NCBI GenBank assembly: GCA_002478145.1
Contig: DLMI01000019.1
Location: 1-43,305, forward strand
From: Acidobacteria bacterium UBA7540
GTDB lineage: Bacteria > Acidobacteriota > Terriglobia > UBA7540
Direction of reading: 5' to 3'
Length of the DNA stretch: 43,305 nt
Below are positions 33,578-43,227 of this stretch, piece by piece (the stretch's first letter is position 1; every line of letters starts with the position of its first letter). The notes under the pieces are model-generated. The model was not told where the DNA came from, searched no databases, and was given only the letters and a program-made list of their open reading frames with translations. Position numbers and translations under genes: made by a program.

Positions 33578-35104
33578 CTAAAAAACCTCGACATCCAATT
33601 CGCGGCCAAACACCTCGCGGAAATAGGCCCTTTCCTTGCTGAGCATCCAGACTTCAAGGTCTGCGCCATTCTTGGCCGTCAGTTTAAGCAGGACACGCTC
33701 GCGATAGACTTCCGCTGCCACATTGACGATGCTGCCATCGGTTCCGTGGCTCATCGCCTTGGCAAGGCGCAAGAGCACCACGGCCTTGGGGACGAGTTCC
33801 TCGTCTGCGCTGTTGAGGGCCTTCATGGGGCCATCGGCCGGGTTGGGGCGGGTTTTCCCGAGATAGCGCGCAATGGCCGCGATGATGTGGCGTTGTTCGG
33901 GGGTGAAGCCGAAGATTTCCGAGTTGGCGATCAGGTAATACGTGTGGCGGTGGCTTCCGCTCCGATTGATAAACGTGCCCGCCTCGTGCAGCAGCGCAGC
34001 GGCAGAGAGCCAGCCTTGGTATTCGGGCGGGAGTGCATGCACCCGACGCAGTTCGTGGAAGAGTTGTACTGCCAGGCGGCGAACCTCCTCCGCCCTTTTG
34101 AGGTCTACCCGGTACTGCTTGCACATGGCAAGGATGGCGTCGTCACGTTCAGCCTCGATTTGCCGGTGAGATACGGTGGCCCGGTCGTGGTCAGCGAGCA
34201 TTTGGGCCAGCAGCCCATCCCGAAGTCCCAAAGGCGAGTATTGAAAACCGGGAAGGTTGCAGCGCTCCATGAGTTCTGCAAAGACGCAGGCCCCAGCCAC
34301 AATGATCTCCGCCCGGCGAGGTCCGATTCCAGGTACCTTACTGCGGTCCTTGAAGTCCAGCTTTGCCAAGTGTTCAGCAAGGCGCACGAGGGCTGTGCGT
34401 GAGACGTGCCCGGCTCTCAACCTGGGGCCGAAGGGCTCGACCACCTGCGCCGCATTCGAAATTGCCGCGGCTGTCCCCGAGGTGGCCAAAACATTTCTCA
34501 CCTTAATTCCGGCGATCGGCTCGCGGACGCGGTCGAGTTCCTCCGCAATGCTTCCGCGGAGCCTTTGAATCTCCACGGGCCGGGGAGGATCGTGGGGCAG
34601 GAATTCCCCGGTCAGGCGCACCGCTCCTAAGGGTAGGCTGACCATCTTGCGGATGTGGCCCTTTTCCGAAAGCGTAAGCTCGCAACTGCCCCCGCCGAGG
34701 TCGATGAGGAGAGCGCGGGAGGCGCCCAGCGCGGTATTGGCCAGGATCCCCAGGTGGATAAGACGCCCTTCTTCCAGCCCAGAAATCGTTTCCACCTTCC
34801 AGCCGGTTGCAGAATGCACCCAGGCGATAAACGCCGTGGCGTTGCGTGCGTCGCGGAGGGCGCTGGTGGCAACCAGGCGCACTTGGTCTACACCGAAATT
34901 CTGGATGTCGCGGTAGAAGCGCCGCAGCACTTTCACCGTGTCCTCCATGGCTTCGGGTGAAAGGGTTCCGAAACGGAAAACGGATTCGCCCAGGCGCGTC
35001 ACCACGCGGTCCTCGTGAACTGTTTTGAGACGGTGGCGCACCACGCGCGCAATCTTGATGCGCACGGAATTGGACCCAATATCAACCGCGGCAAATATGC
35101 TCAT
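33578..35104 (-). CDS. Ppx/GppA family phosphatase
   Basis: A 508-residue exopolyphosphatase/guanosine-pentaphosphate phosphohydrolase. The actin-like N-terminal half has VDIGSNSVRIKI, SALRDARNA, the ISGLEEGRLI segment with catalytic Glu and the phosphate loop LIDLGGGSCELTL. The C-terminal half (about 310-508) is an HD-like helical domain with AALLHEAGTFINRSGSHRHT and EIFGFTPEQRHIIAAIARYL, the bacterial Ppx arrangement. It would release phosphate from polyphosphate or convert pppGpp to ppGpp; the sequence does not decide which. No polyphosphate kinase is adjacent. Confidence 0.92.
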   Translation of the reverse strand: MSIFAAVDIGSNSVRIKIARVVRHRLKTVHEDRVVTRLGESVFRFGTLSPEAMEDTVKVLRRFYRDIQNFGVDQVRLVATSALRDARNATAFIAWVHSATGWKVETISGLEEGRLIHLGILANTALGASRALLIDLGGGSCELTLSEKGHIRKMVSLPLGAVRLTGEFLPHDPPRPVEIQRLRGSIAEELDRVREPIAGIKVRNVLATSGTAAAISNAAQVVEPFGPRLRAGHVSRTALVRLAEHLAKLDFKDRSKVPGIGPRRAEIIVAGACVFAELMERCNLPGFQYSPLGLRDGLLAQMLADHDRATVSHRQIEAERDDAILAMCKQYRVDLKRAEEVRRLAVQLFHELRRVHALPPEYQGWLSAAALLHEAGTFINRSGSHRHTYYLIANSEIFGFTPEQRHIIAAIARYLGKTRPNPADGPMKALNSADEELVPKAVVLLRLAKAMSHGTDGSIVNVAAEVYRERVLLKLTAKNGADLEVWMLSKERAYFREVFGRELDVEVF

Positions 35105-35560
35105 ACTAGCCTGCTGACAAAAGCCGTCCTCATGTCATCCGGAGGAGCCGCGCCCTGGCGGACCAGGAAGGATCTGCGCATTTTTTTAACGCTAAGCCCC
35201 TTCGCTAATCAGAGCGGCGGGTTCAGCACGACAAACGAGTTGGTGCAGCACTGGATTTCGGGCATCACCGACGTTGCACCGGGCGCGAGGTGTGTCCCAC
35301 TAATGGTCTATTCTCGTGGTCGCAGTAGACCTCTCTGAGTCTACATGACTCACCCTCATTTTGAAAAGCGGGTAACGCAGACCTGTTGTTAGCACATCAC
35401 CTGTCCCGAGCCCCTGGACCCAGTCAAAGAAAAAAAGTGCGCTGGAATCCTTCGATGCTTGAATTGAATGAGCTTAGGAGCGAAAATGGAAACTCGTGGG
35501 TTGATGCATTGAGAATTTAGTTAGCGCGCAAAACGCTTCTGGCAAGCGCTTGGAGGAAAG
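35105..35560. other. Non-coding divergent gap
   Basis: No gene is supported. It is the upstream region of both the Ppx gene (leftward) and the fusion methyltransferase (rightward). A half copy of the GTCATCC...AAGGATCT type palindrome is at about 35132-35180. The 5' end of the methyltransferase gene has a good ribosome site (GGAGGAAAG). Confidence 0.5.
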
Positions 35561-36622
35561 ATGGGCGTCCGCACCAGCATCGATTTGAAGCTTGAACCAG
35601 CCGCTGCCTTCGACGCGCTGGTTGAGGAGCTGTCCACGGCGCTGTCGCGCCTCGGAATCGAGTTCCAGCCCGGAGTCAATGGCCGCCTCATGGAAGGCGT
35701 TGTCGAAGTGGGGCGGGTCGTCCGCTGGCAGCCGCCGGAAGAAATCGAACTGGACTGGCTCGGGGCTGATTGGCAACCGGCTCAAGCAGCCTCGATTCGG
35801 CTGCAATTCCAACGCATCGAGGATGGCACTCGTGTCACGCTCGAGCGCCCGGAGTGCGGCAATCTGCTGGGTGAGCAAGGCCATGAACTTGCCGGCTGGT
35901 TCGCGAGTGAGGTTGCGGCGCCGCTTCTTCGCGCCTTGGGGCCAAGCCGCTTGGGTGATTGGATCACCGACCGCAGGACGCGGCGGCCGTCGGGGCCAGA
36001 AGCGCGCGCCTACTATCGCGACCCTCTTTATCATCGCCCCAACTTCAAAGCCATACTCAAGGTGCTCGAACTAACGCCGGACGACTACCTGATCGAGGTC
36101 GGTTGCGGGGGCGGGGCATTTCTCAAAGATGCGCTGACGAGCGGCTGCAGAGCAGCGGCCATCGATCACAGTTCCGACATGGTCAGACTGGCTCGCGAGG
36201 TCAACCGCGACGCCATCCGGCAGAACAGGCTCGAAATTCACGAGGGTGAAGCGGATTCACTGCCTTACCTCGATGGGATCTTCACCTGCGCCGTGATGAC
36301 CGGCGTTTTTGGTTTTATATCGGACCCTTTGAAAGCTCTCCGAGAGGTCTGGCGAGTGCTCGCTCCCGGCGGGCGGTTTGTGCTCTTCACGGGCTCAAAA
36401 GAGCTGCGAGGGACACCCGCCGCTCCCGAACCCATGGCCTCGCGCCTGCATTTTTACGAGGACCAGGAACTCGAAGAGCTTACGCGAAGGGCAGGTTTCA
36501 CAGAGGCGCGCGTCGAGCGGCCCGACTTTGAACCGTTCGCGCGCGAGGTGGGAATACCAGAGGAATTCCTGGCACTTTTCCGGCCTCGCGGCGGCGGCCA
36601 GTTGCTGCTTGCGCGCAGGTGA
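35561..36622 (+). CDS. SRPBCC (START/AHSA1-like)-methyltransferase fusion protein
   Basis: A 353-residue two-part protein. Residues 1-135 look like an SRPBCC/AHSA1-type ligand-binding domain (VRTSIDLKLEPAAAFDALVE, VEVGRVVRWQPPEEIELDW, RVTLERPECGNLLGEQGHEL, then an amphipathic helix). Residues 155-353 are a class I SAM-dependent methyltransferase: motif I IEVGCGGGAFLKDAL (178-192), acidic AIDHSSDM, VMTGVFGFISDPLKALREVW and LAPGGRFVLFTGS. The linker is rich in Arg/Ala. GGAGGAAAG precedes the ATG. The lipid-binding-type domain suggests a hydrophobic substrate handed to the methyltransferase; that is inference. It converges with the sigma-54 regulator. Confidence 0.82.
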   Translation: MGVRTSIDLKLEPAAAFDALVEELSTALSRLGIEFQPGVNGRLMEGVVEVGRVVRWQPPEEIELDWLGADWQPAQAASIRLQFQRIEDGTRVTLERPECGNLLGEQGHELAGWFASEVAAPLLRALGPSRLGDWITDRRTRRPSGPEARAYYRDPLYHRPNFKAILKVLELTPDDYLIEVGCGGGAFLKDALTSGCRAAAIDHSSDMVRLAREVNRDAIRQNRLEIHEGEADSLPYLDGIFTCAVMTGVFGFISDPLKALREVWRVLAPGGRFVLFTGSKELRGTPAAPEPMASRLHFYEDQELEELTRRAGFTEARVERPDFEPFAREVGIPEEFLALFRPRGGGQLLLARR

Positions 36623-36737
36623 AGCAGCGAACAAATCAGTCTAAATGCTGGAGGACACTCCGTTGTCGGTAGAGGTCGCTCAGGCGATTCACTCCCGGCA
36701 GCCGATCCGGTTTCGAACCCGGAAATAGCAAGAGGAC

Positions 36738-38813
36738 CTAAAGATTCCGCGGCGATATGCCCAGTTTCCGCATTTTGGATTGAAGCGTGGTTCGCTTCAT
36801 AGCGAGTCGAGTCGCGGCGCCACGAGGGCCGCCAACCACCCAGTTTGTCTCACGGAGAACTCGAATGATATGCTCGCGCTCCGCCGCTTGCAAGGTAAGG
36901 TTTGAGGGGATTTCGGGATGCTGTTGTAGTTCAGCCACGGGCACGCGGAGTTCGGGCCCGGGAGAAAGAATCACGGCTCGCTCGATCAGGTTTTCGAGTT
37001 CCCGCACGTTACCCGGCCAGTGATAGCGTGTAAGGGCGTCCATTTCCTCAGCCGAGATGGTTTCAATACGGCGGTCCATCAGGCGCGCGTATTTCTGCAC
37101 GAAATAGCGCACCAGCAAGGGGATATCTTCGCTGCGTTCGCGGAGGGGTGGAATCATGATGGGGAAAACGTTCAGGCGATAGTAAAGGTCGCGGCGGAAA
37201 AGGCCCTCTTCAACCATGGGAGCGAGGTTGCGGTTCGTAGCCGCCACGACGCGAACATCAACCCGAAGGGTGCGGGTTCCACCCAGTCTCTCAAACTCTC
37301 TTTCCTGCAATACTCGCAAGAGCTTGGGCTGAAGTTCGAGAGGAATATCGCCGACTTCGTCGAGGAAAAGGGTTCCGTGGTGAGCCAGTTCAAAGCGCCC
37401 GATTTTCTGTGCGATAGCGCCGGTAAAGGCGCCTTTTTCGTGGCCGAAAAGTTCGCTTTCCAGCAGGCCAGTCGGGATCGCCGCGCAATTAATCTTGACG
37501 AAGGTGCCCTCCCGCCGCCGGCTCAGGTCGTGGATGGCCCGGGCGATCATCTCCTTGCCGGTCCCTGTCTCTCCCAGAATCAGGACTGTTGAGTCGGTGG
37601 GCGCAACGGTCTCCGCCTGGCTCAGTGCCCGCTTCAGCGCCGCACTTTCGCCGATTGCTTCTTCGAAGTTGTGTTCGGTCCGGATTTCCTCTTCCAGGTA
37701 GAGTTTTTCCTCCGCCAACTTGTTCTTTAGTTCCGCTATCTCGCGGTAGGCAAGCGCGTTCTCAACGGCAATGGCGATCTGGTTGGCTACCTGGGCCAGG
37801 AGATCGATATCTTCCTGCTGGAATGAGTCTTCGGCGAGGGTGCCAAGGGCCAAGATCCCGAGGTCGCGAGTGGATGTGAATAAGGGGAGGATGCAAAAGC
37901 ACTTAAGGCCTTCTGCCTCCGCCAAGCGAGCGATGGGAGATTGGTATCGGTTTGCGTTCGCCGCGTCCACCAGCAAGGGCTTACGTGTGGCGAACACCTC
38001 GCCGCCGGCTGATCCTTCCAAGGGAACGGTCATTTCCTCCTGGATCAGTCCTTTCCCTTCGGGGAAATCCAAAGCGCGAAGGCGCATCTCATTCGTGGCC
38101 GGATCATATAAAGCCAGGGCGGTGTAGTCGTGGCGTATGACTCTCCGCAAGCAGGCGGCGATCTCCTTGAGGAGTTCGCGCAGGTCGAGGTTTGACACCA
38201 GGGCGTTGTTTACTTCGAGGAGCAACCGCAAGCGGTCACGTTCACGAGAAAGCTGTTCCTGATAGACCTGGGCGTCCTGGAAGTTCAGAGCATTGTCCAC
38301 GGCGACCGCAACTTGCGCAGCCACCTGCTGCAGGAATTCGAGGTCGGCTCCGCAGTAAGCCCCCTTTTTTACTGACCCGAAGGCCAGCGCACCCACGCGC
38401 CGCTGGGCGGTGGTGAGAGGGAGCAGGCAGAACGAGCTTATGCCTTCCTTGCGCAGCAACTCCACATTGCGGGGGAAACGGGTTTCGAATTCGAGGTCGG
38501 TAACCACCAGCGCCTTCTGCTGTTCCCAGACCATTTCCTGGGTAGCCTCCTCGATGGGGAATTCGAAGCCTTCCTTCACCTCGGTGGGAAGAGAACTCTC
38601 CAGCACGTGAAGGCGCACTGTATTGCGATCCGCATCGGGGAGTGTCAGCCCGATAAAGTCGAAAGTGACAAGCCGATGAAGGCGCTGGGCAATGGCATGG
38701 AAGAGCGCAGGCAGGTCCCGATGTGTGGCAATGGACTCGGATATCTCGAGCAAGGCGCGATATTGTTCAACCGCGGAGACTCTTTCTGGTTGATTGGCCG
38801 TCACTTCACCCAT
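36738..38813 (-). CDS. Sigma-54-dependent transcriptional activator with two GAF domains
   Basis: A 691-residue FhlA-like enhancer-binding protein. Two GAF sensory domains (about 20-175 and 190-355) are followed by a coiled-coil linker (365-385). The AAA+ domain has Walker A GETGTGKE (414-421), GAFTGA (461-466) that contacts sigma-54, Walker B LFLDEVGD (482-489), the arginine-finger region RRDLYYRL and GNVRELEN (601-608). A C-terminal Fis-type HTH lies at 643-691 ([20 protein letters not shown]). It would read small-molecule signals by GAF and open sigma-54 promoters. No sigma-54 (-24/-12) target was recognised in this window. The AAA+ core is complete. Confidence 0.93.
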   Translation of the reverse strand: MGEVTANQPERVSAVEQYRALLEISESIATHRDLPALFHAIAQRLHRLVTFDFIGLTLPDADRNTVRLHVLESSLPTEVKEGFEFPIEEATQEMVWEQQKALVVTDLEFETRFPRNVELLRKEGISSFCLLPLTTAQRRVGALAFGSVKKGAYCGADLEFLQQVAAQVAVAVDNALNFQDAQVYQEQLSRERDRLRLLLEVNNALVSNLDLRELLKEIAACLRRVIRHDYTALALYDPATNEMRLRALDFPEGKGLIQEEMTVPLEGSAGGEVFATRKPLLVDAANANRYQSPIARLAEAEGLKCFCILPLFTSTRDLGILALGTLAEDSFQQEDIDLLAQVANQIAIAVENALAYREIAELKNKLAEEKLYLEEEIRTEHNFEEAIGESAALKRALSQAETVAPTDSTVLILGETGTGKEMIARAIHDLSRRREGTFVKINCAAIPTGLLESELFGHEKGAFTGAIAQKIGRFELAHHGTLFLDEVGDIPLELQPKLLRVLQEREFERLGGTRTLRVDVRVVAATNRNLAPMVEEGLFRRDLYYRLNVFPIMIPPLRERSEDIPLLVRYFVQKYARLMDRRIETISAEEMDALTRYHWPGNVRELENLIERAVILSPGPELRVPVAELQQHPEIPSNLTLQAAEREHIIRVLRETNWVVGGPRGAATRLAMKRTTLQSKMRKLGISPRNL

Positions 38814-38884
38814 GCAGTCGAGCTTAGCATTTTGACGCGCATCGGCTCAAGCCAAGGATTACCTCGGTGGTGGGTCCGTTTGAC

Positions 38885-38932
38885 GTAGCGGCGGCTTTAC
38901 GCCGCCACATGGCGAGGTAAACTCGCCGCTAC
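38885..38932. repeat. Three-way-junction palindrome (GTAGCGGC type)
   Basis: The outer arms GTAGCGGC and GCCGCTAC enclose two hairpins: GGCGGC-TTTAC-GCCGCC and GGCGAG-GTAAA-CTCGCC. The design is the same as at 20880-20954, though the bases differ. Confidence 0.8.
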
Positions 38933-39173
38933 AACTCCAAACTGACCCACTACCATTACCTCTTTTCCTGAGAAAAATCAAAGACTACCCAGCCCACCGC
39001 AGGATTCGCCTTGAATTATGCGAGTTTTCCCGCAACCTTTTGGCACCCCATTAAGACATGACGGCTCCTGCACTTCAAACCCCAGCCTGTGGGGGTTGGG
39101 TTAACAACAGCCTTTCCTTTCAGTTGGCAGGGGATGGCAGTTCACATAAGGGTTTTTGGCCGCGAGCGTGCTC

Positions 39174-39189
39174 AACCTGAATTCAGGTT
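39174..39189. promoter_or_regulatory. 16-bp perfect palindrome abutting a start codon
   Basis: AACCTGAATTCAGGTT is its own reverse complement and ends directly before the ATG at 39190. It occupies the ribosome-binding region of the acetyltransferase gene, so it could be a protein operator or an mRNA hairpin that controls translation. Confidence 0.55.
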
Positions 39190-39717
39190 ATGACGAGCGC
39201 CCCAGAAGCTGGATTTAAGCCCACAGAGGTCCGAACCCGAAAGGGGCGGACACTCACGGTGCGGGTGTACAATCCCGAGGATTTCGGGACACTCGTCGAA
39301 ATGTACTCAAACTTTGAACCTAAGCGCGTGGCACAAGGACTCCCTCCACCGGACGTCCCGCGCATTGCCCACTGGTTGGACCAGCTTCAGAATAGCTCTC
39401 ACGCACTCCTCGCATTTGCTGGCAAGAAGATTGTGGCTCACACCCTCCTCTGCCCGATTCGCCAGGATGAGGTCGAATTCACGATTTTTGTCCTTCAGGA
39501 CTACCGAGAGGAAGGGCTGGGAACCGTGATGAGTGAGTTGACCTTGGCTTGGGCGTTTGGGATGGGGCTCACCAAGGTTTTCCTTACCACGGAGCTTTCG
39601 AACTATCGGGCTATCGGCCTTTTCCGGAAACTCGGCTTCCGCACCACGACCCGTGACGGCGATGAATGCGAAATGAGGCTCGATCTTCCTGCTGATTCTA
39701 AGGCCCAAGCAGCCTGA
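39190..39717 (+). CDS. GNAT family N-acetyltransferase
   Basis: A 175-residue acetyltransferase of the GNAT fold. The N-terminal strand and helix (TVRVYNPEDFGTLVEMYSNF) and the central strand EVEFTIFVLQDYREEGLGTV with the acetyl-CoA loop YREEGLGT are followed by the LFRKLGF motif typical of GNATs. The substrate is unknown. No good Shine-Dalgarno is seen because a perfect palindrome occupies the region directly upstream of the ATG. It converges with the hypothetical gene at 39809. Confidence 0.85.
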   Translation: MTSAPEAGFKPTEVRTRKGRTLTVRVYNPEDFGTLVEMYSNFEPKRVAQGLPPPDVPRIAHWLDQLQNSSHALLAFAGKKIVAHTLLCPIRQDEVEFTIFVLQDYREEGLGTVMSELTLAWAFGMGLTKVFLTTELSNYRAIGLFRKLGFRTTTRDGDECEMRLDLPADSKAQAA

Positions 39718-39808
39718 TTTCCCGACGAAGTAGATACGCCCGCTAGACGCATAGATCGAGGATGAGTCTTTCTGAAAGCGTGTGGCGCACGGTCGGTTTC
39801 CTGGCCGC

Positions 39809-40207
39809 TCAAGCGTCGCTTGCGAGCTGCCCCGAGGCCCGGATGTCCACAATCCGTGACGTTATGATGGTCCGAAATACGGGGTGCGCGAATTCCAGGC
39901 GCATGCCTCGTCCGATAAACCGTAGCTTCAGCATCGAGCCACCCCACGTTGATCCTTCGATCCTCACCGGTACGGGATCAGGACAGTATTTCGGATGGCC
40001 GGAGATCAGGTCCCCACCGCGCCCACGAATGACGATGGTGTACCCATGATGCTGCGTCTCAACTTCCAACACCGCACCCTCGGAGAGCTCGTCCAGGTAC
40101 ACACCGCCTTCGATCTCCGACTGCACGATGTTCCGGTTCACCTCATCACTGAAGTTGGGATGAGGCATAAACGGCTTGGGAACGGGGACCTCCGCCGTGG
40201 TATTCAT
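39809..40207 (-). CDS. Hypothetical protein, 132 residues
   Basis: A 132-residue soluble protein, mostly beta (VLEVETQHHGYTIVIRGRGG, KLRFIGRGMRLEFAHP, TIITSRIVDI). I do not recognise the family. A Gly/Trp turn (GSTWGGSMLKLRF) and a repeated 'V.I.GRG' hint at a small barrel. It starts at ATG 40207 and lies 95 bases from the kinase stop, on the same strand as the kinase. It may belong to that transcript. Confidence 0.65.
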   Translation of the reverse strand: MNTTAEVPVPKPFMPHPNFSDEVNRNIVQSEIEGGVYLDELSEGAVLEVETQHHGYTIVIRGRGGDLISGHPKYCPDPVPVRIEGSTWGGSMLKLRFIGRGMRLEFAHPVFRTIITSRIVDIRASGQLASDA

Positions 40208-40217
40208 TCTCGTTGTC

Positions 40218-40310
40218 TCTGCCTGCCTTCTGCCTACTGCCTTTCCCCTGACTCCGAACCTCGAATCCCTGACACCTGGCGCCCGGCACCTGAGACCTGT
40301 TGTTACGGCG
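40218..40310. repeat. Degenerate CTGCCTTCT / CCTGACACC word array
   Basis: Units such as CTGCCTTCTGCCTACTGCC and CCTGACACCTGGCGCC, then ACCTGAGACCTG, run in succession just after the kinase stop. The style is that of the arrays at 17018 and 19158. Confidence 0.6.
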
Positions 40311-42753
40311 GGAAGTTCATGCGGCGCAGGAGGTTCTGGAAGCGCGGGTCGGAGCGCAGAGGGTCAAGACCAAAATCCACCTTCAAGAATATCATATTTG
40401 GGTCGCGTTCCTCATAAGCCTTTTCCAGCCAGTCAAGCGCTCTCTGGTTCTCGCCCAAACCTATATAGAGGCAGGCAACCGACCATAGGGGAATCTCCCC
40501 TGGCTTCAATTGCTCCCTGGCTCGGTCGAGTATCTGCACGGCTTCAGCTCTCCTCCCCGCGGCGGCGTAAGCGAACGCTAGCCCCAGTGTACGGTTACTG
40601 AGTCGAGCATAATTCTCATACTCGGTAATGGCTTCCTTATACATCCTTTTTCCTAGATAGGCGTCGCCGAGATAGCTGTGCGCCAGGGCGTAGTTTGAAT
40701 CGAGCTCGAGCGCCTTCCGGCATTGCTCTATATCTTCATCGTAACGACGCGCGAAGATGCAAACCTCACCTCCGATGACAAGCATGAGAGGCGAGAGCGG
40801 GTCGAGCTCCTGAGCCCGCTTGACCTCGGCGATGGCCTTGTCGTGACGTCCCATCGCACTCAGATATTCTGCGTACCAGTGGTGACCGACGACATAGCTC
40901 GGGTTGAGCTCAATTGCACGTTTCAGTTCGCTTTCCGCAGCCGACCAATCCCAGTCCCAATACAGCAGGACAAATCCCAGGGCGGCGTGGGCTTCCGCGA
41001 GCGAGCCGTCAAGCTCGAGTGCCTTCAGCGCGGCCGCCTTGGCCTTGGGAAAGGCCTCTTTGGGCAATGCCCCACCGTAGAAGGGGAGGATGCCGTAGCT
41101 TTCGGCAAGCCCCGCGTAAGCTAAAGCAGAGTCGGGATCCTCTTCGAGCACCTGTTGGAAAAGCTGAATGCTCTTATCGAATGCGGGGAGGGTCCTCTTG
41201 CTGAAGTAGTAGCGGCCTTGCAGGTAAAGGCGATAGGCTTCCGGGTTGACGGAGCGGCCGCGGGCGAGGCGCTCCTGCTCCTGGGGCGTCAGCTTGGTCT
41301 TGATCTCGTTGGCAATCGCACCGGCCACGTCGCTCTGCAAAGCTAGGACGTCACGCAGGTCGCGCTCGTAGCTCTGAGCCCAGAGGTGCCGGTCGGTGGC
41401 TGCTTGGATTAGCTGCGCCGTGATCCGCACTCGATCCCCCGAACGCAGGACTGAGCCTTCTATGACCGCGTCTACGTTTAGCTCGCGCGCAATTTGCGGC
41501 AGGGGCTTCTTCACTCCCTTGTACTGCATCACGGACGTGCGTGAAATCACTCGCAGGGCCTCAATCTGGCCCAGGTCCGCAATCAGCGCCTCGGTCATCC
41601 CATCCACGAAGTATTCCTGCGCCGGGTCGCCCATAAGGTTTTCGAGCGGCAACACCGCCAGCGATTCGATGCGCGGGGCGCTGGCACGACCCAGCAGTCG
41701 GTCACGCCACCCGCCTACGTTTAAGCCGACAAGGAGCGCTGCCAGGAGAGCCAGCCCTGCCACCGCAATTGCCGCGGCACGCCACCCGGCGCTGCAGCGG
41801 CGCTCTGCGAGCGCCGGTTCGCCTCGGCGGTCATGGACCGCCCCGACAACAGGCGAGACGCCCGCGCTCCGGCCTGATTCGCTATCGCGCTTCAGGCGCT
41901 TCAGGTCCGTCCGCATTTCGGACGCACTCTGGTAGCGCATCTCGCGGTCTTTCTCCAGCGCCTTGTTGATGGTGCGCTCCAACTCGGCGGACAGTTCCGG
42001 ATTCAGACGTACCGGTGAAGTCGGCGCTTGGTGGAGTATGGCGTCAAAGATAAGGGCGGAAGTTGTCCCGGAAAAGGCCGGGTGCCCTGTCGCCATCTCG
42101 TAGAGCACCACACCGAAACTAAACAGGTCAGTACGTGCGTCGAGTTCCTCGCCCCGCGACTGCTCCGGCGACATGTAGGCGACCGTTCCCATCACCTCGC
42201 CGGGGCTGGTGAGCTGCTCGGGCTCGATGGAGGCGGTGGGCAGCGCAGAGAATCCCACCGTTTCCGCCGCCCGCCTGGGCTTTGGTGCCAGCTTGGCCAA
42301 GCCAAAGTCCAGGACCTTCGCCTGGCCACGCTGGGTCACGAAAATGTTCGCTGGCTTGATGTCGCGGTGGATGATGCCCTTCGAGTGGGCAGTGTCCAGC
42401 GCATCGGCAATCTGGATGGCCAGGTCCAGCAGTTCGTCCGTCTTGAGCGGTTTCCCGGCAAGGCGTTGCTTCAGGGTCTGCCCCTCCAGGTACTGCATGA
42501 CGATGAAGGGCTGACCCTCTTGCTCACCAATCTCATGAATCGTGCAGATGTTGGGGTGATCGAGGGCAGAAGCAGCGCGCGCCTCGCGCTTGAGTCTCTC
42601 CAGGGCCTCATGATCCTTTGCCAATTCCTCGGGCAGGAACTTGAGCGCCACGAAGCGGCCGAGCTTGGTGTCCTTGGCCTTGTAGACCACACCCATGCCC
42701 CCGCCGCCGAGCTTCGAAAGGATGCGGTAGTGGGAAACGGTCTTGCCAACCAT
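40303..42753 (-). CDS. Ser/Thr protein kinase with TolB-like and TPR domains
   Basis: A membrane-anchored Hanks-type kinase. The ATG at 42753 ([15 protein letters not shown]) has GGTGG upstream; an ATG 27 bases earlier (42780) is possible but has no ribosome site. The kinase domain holds the full glycine loop [34 protein letters not shown] and MSPEQSRG. A linker carrying two translated hairpins precedes the membrane helix ([19 protein letters not shown]). The outer part begins with a TolB-like/adenylate-cyclase-associated domain ([20 protein letters not shown]) and continues with about six TPRs ([39 protein letters not shown]). The TPRs likely bind proteins in the periplasm. Confidence 0.92.
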   Translation of the reverse strand: MVGKTVSHYRILSKLGGGGMGVVYKAKDTKLGRFVALKFLPEELAKDHEALERLKREARAASALDHPNICTIHEIGEQEGQPFIVMQYLEGQTLKQRLAGKPLKTDELLDLAIQIADALDTAHSKGIIHRDIKPANIFVTQRGQAKVLDFGLAKLAPKPRRAAETVGFSALPTASIEPEQLTSPGEVMGTVAYMSPEQSRGEELDARTDLFSFGVVLYEMATGHPAFSGTTSALIFDAILHQAPTSPVRLNPELSAELERTINKALEKDREMRYQSASEMRTDLKRLKRDSESGRSAGVSPVVGAVHDRRGEPALAERRCSAGWRAAAIAVAGLALLAALLVGLNVGGWRDRLLGRASAPRIESLAVLPLENLMGDPAQEYFVDGMTEALIADLGQIEALRVISRTSVMQYKGVKKPLPQIARELNVDAVIEGSVLRSGDRVRITAQLIQAATDRHLWAQSYERDLRDVLALQSDVAGAIANEIKTKLTPQEQERLARGRSVNPEAYRLYLQGRYYFSKRTLPAFDKSIQLFQQVLEEDPDSALAYAGLAESYGILPFYGGALPKEAFPKAKAAALKALELDGSLAEAHAALGFVLLYWDWDWSAAESELKRAIELNPSYVVGHHWYAEYLSAMGRHDKAIAEVKRAQELDPLSPLMLVIGGEVCIFARRYDEDIEQCRKALELDSNYALAHSYLGDAYLGKRMYKEAITEYENYARLSNRTLGLAFAYAAAGRRAEAVQILDRAREQLKPGEIPLWSVACLYIGLGENQRALDWLEKAYEERDPNMIFLKVDFGLDPLRSDPRFQNLLRRMNFPP
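41798..41842. repeat. Two hairpins translated in the TPR-kinase linker
   Basis: CGGCGCTC-TGC-GAGCGCCG (41798-41816) and GGCGGTC-ATG-GACCGCC (41826-41842) lie in frame inside the kinase gene and read as [20 protein letters not shown]. The arms are perfect. The location is the linker before the membrane helix, as in the other kinase. Confidence 0.75.
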
Positions 42754-43227
42754 AGCGAGGGTTCCACCTTTGGTGGTCATCTTAGGCCACGGTTGCAGCT
42801 AAGTCAACGCGATACGACTATCCGGGACAGTTCAAGTAGCGGAACAGTTCGCAGGAGTGCTGTCTGCGGCAACACGTCTGCGTGCTGGATCAGCCGCAAA
42901 GTGGTCTCGGCTGCAGACGGAGATTTCCCCAGGCGCGCCTCTGCGCGTCATGGGTGCTGGGCGCGTGCAAAATGGATTGGGAACGAAAAGTCGGCTAGCC
43001 GTCAACTGGCTTGGTGGGCTGCGCTGGGCCGGATGCCGGCATGGAAGGGCGTCTCCCAGGCGCTATCAAGCTTGGTGATTATAGGCGCTGTCCAAGGCCC
43101 CCAATGAGGGTCAACCTGTTTCGCTAATGGGACACAGGAATAATCAGGAAGGCCTTGTAACGGCGGGGCTGAAGCCCCGCCCTTCCAGACCCGTGGTGAG
43201 AAATGCGGGCTACTGGCCCGCCTACTC
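42754..43227. other. Non-coding gap upstream of the TPR kinase
   Basis: No gene is supported. A reverse-strand TATAAT at 43078-43083 might be a -10 for the kinase, with a long leader; a fitting -35 is missing. The rest holds the second copy of the dispersed repeat (43129-43212) and a GCGGGCTACTGGCCCGC hairpin (43205-43221). Confidence 0.5.
43129..43212 (+). repeat. 84-bp dispersed repeat, copy 2
   Basis: Same orientation and 81 of 84 bases identical to 4015-4098. The GGCGGGGCTGAAGCCCCGCC core is intact. The copies are 39 kb apart, and each is near a Ser/Thr kinase gene. Confidence 0.85.

Larger units (their letters stand above)
38814..39189. other. Divergent non-coding gap with a palindrome block
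   Basis: No gene is seen. It carries the three-way-junction repeat at 38885-38932, a CCCC...GGGG hairpin near 39080-39100, and the perfect palindrome just before the GNAT gene (39174-39189). Confidence 0.5.

Noticed and set aside
33353..34402. Open frame of 349 codons on the forward strand
   Set aside because: It lies antisense to the well-supported Ppx/GppA gene and has no recognisable domain.
36690..36730. tRNA-like T-arm (GGTTTCGAACCC)
   Set aside because: The stem leaves an 8-base loop and no anticodon arm or acceptor stem can be built around it.
42028..43107. Open frame of 359 codons on the forward strand
   Set aside because: It is antisense to the kinase domain of the TPR kinase and then runs into repeat-bearing intergenic DNA.
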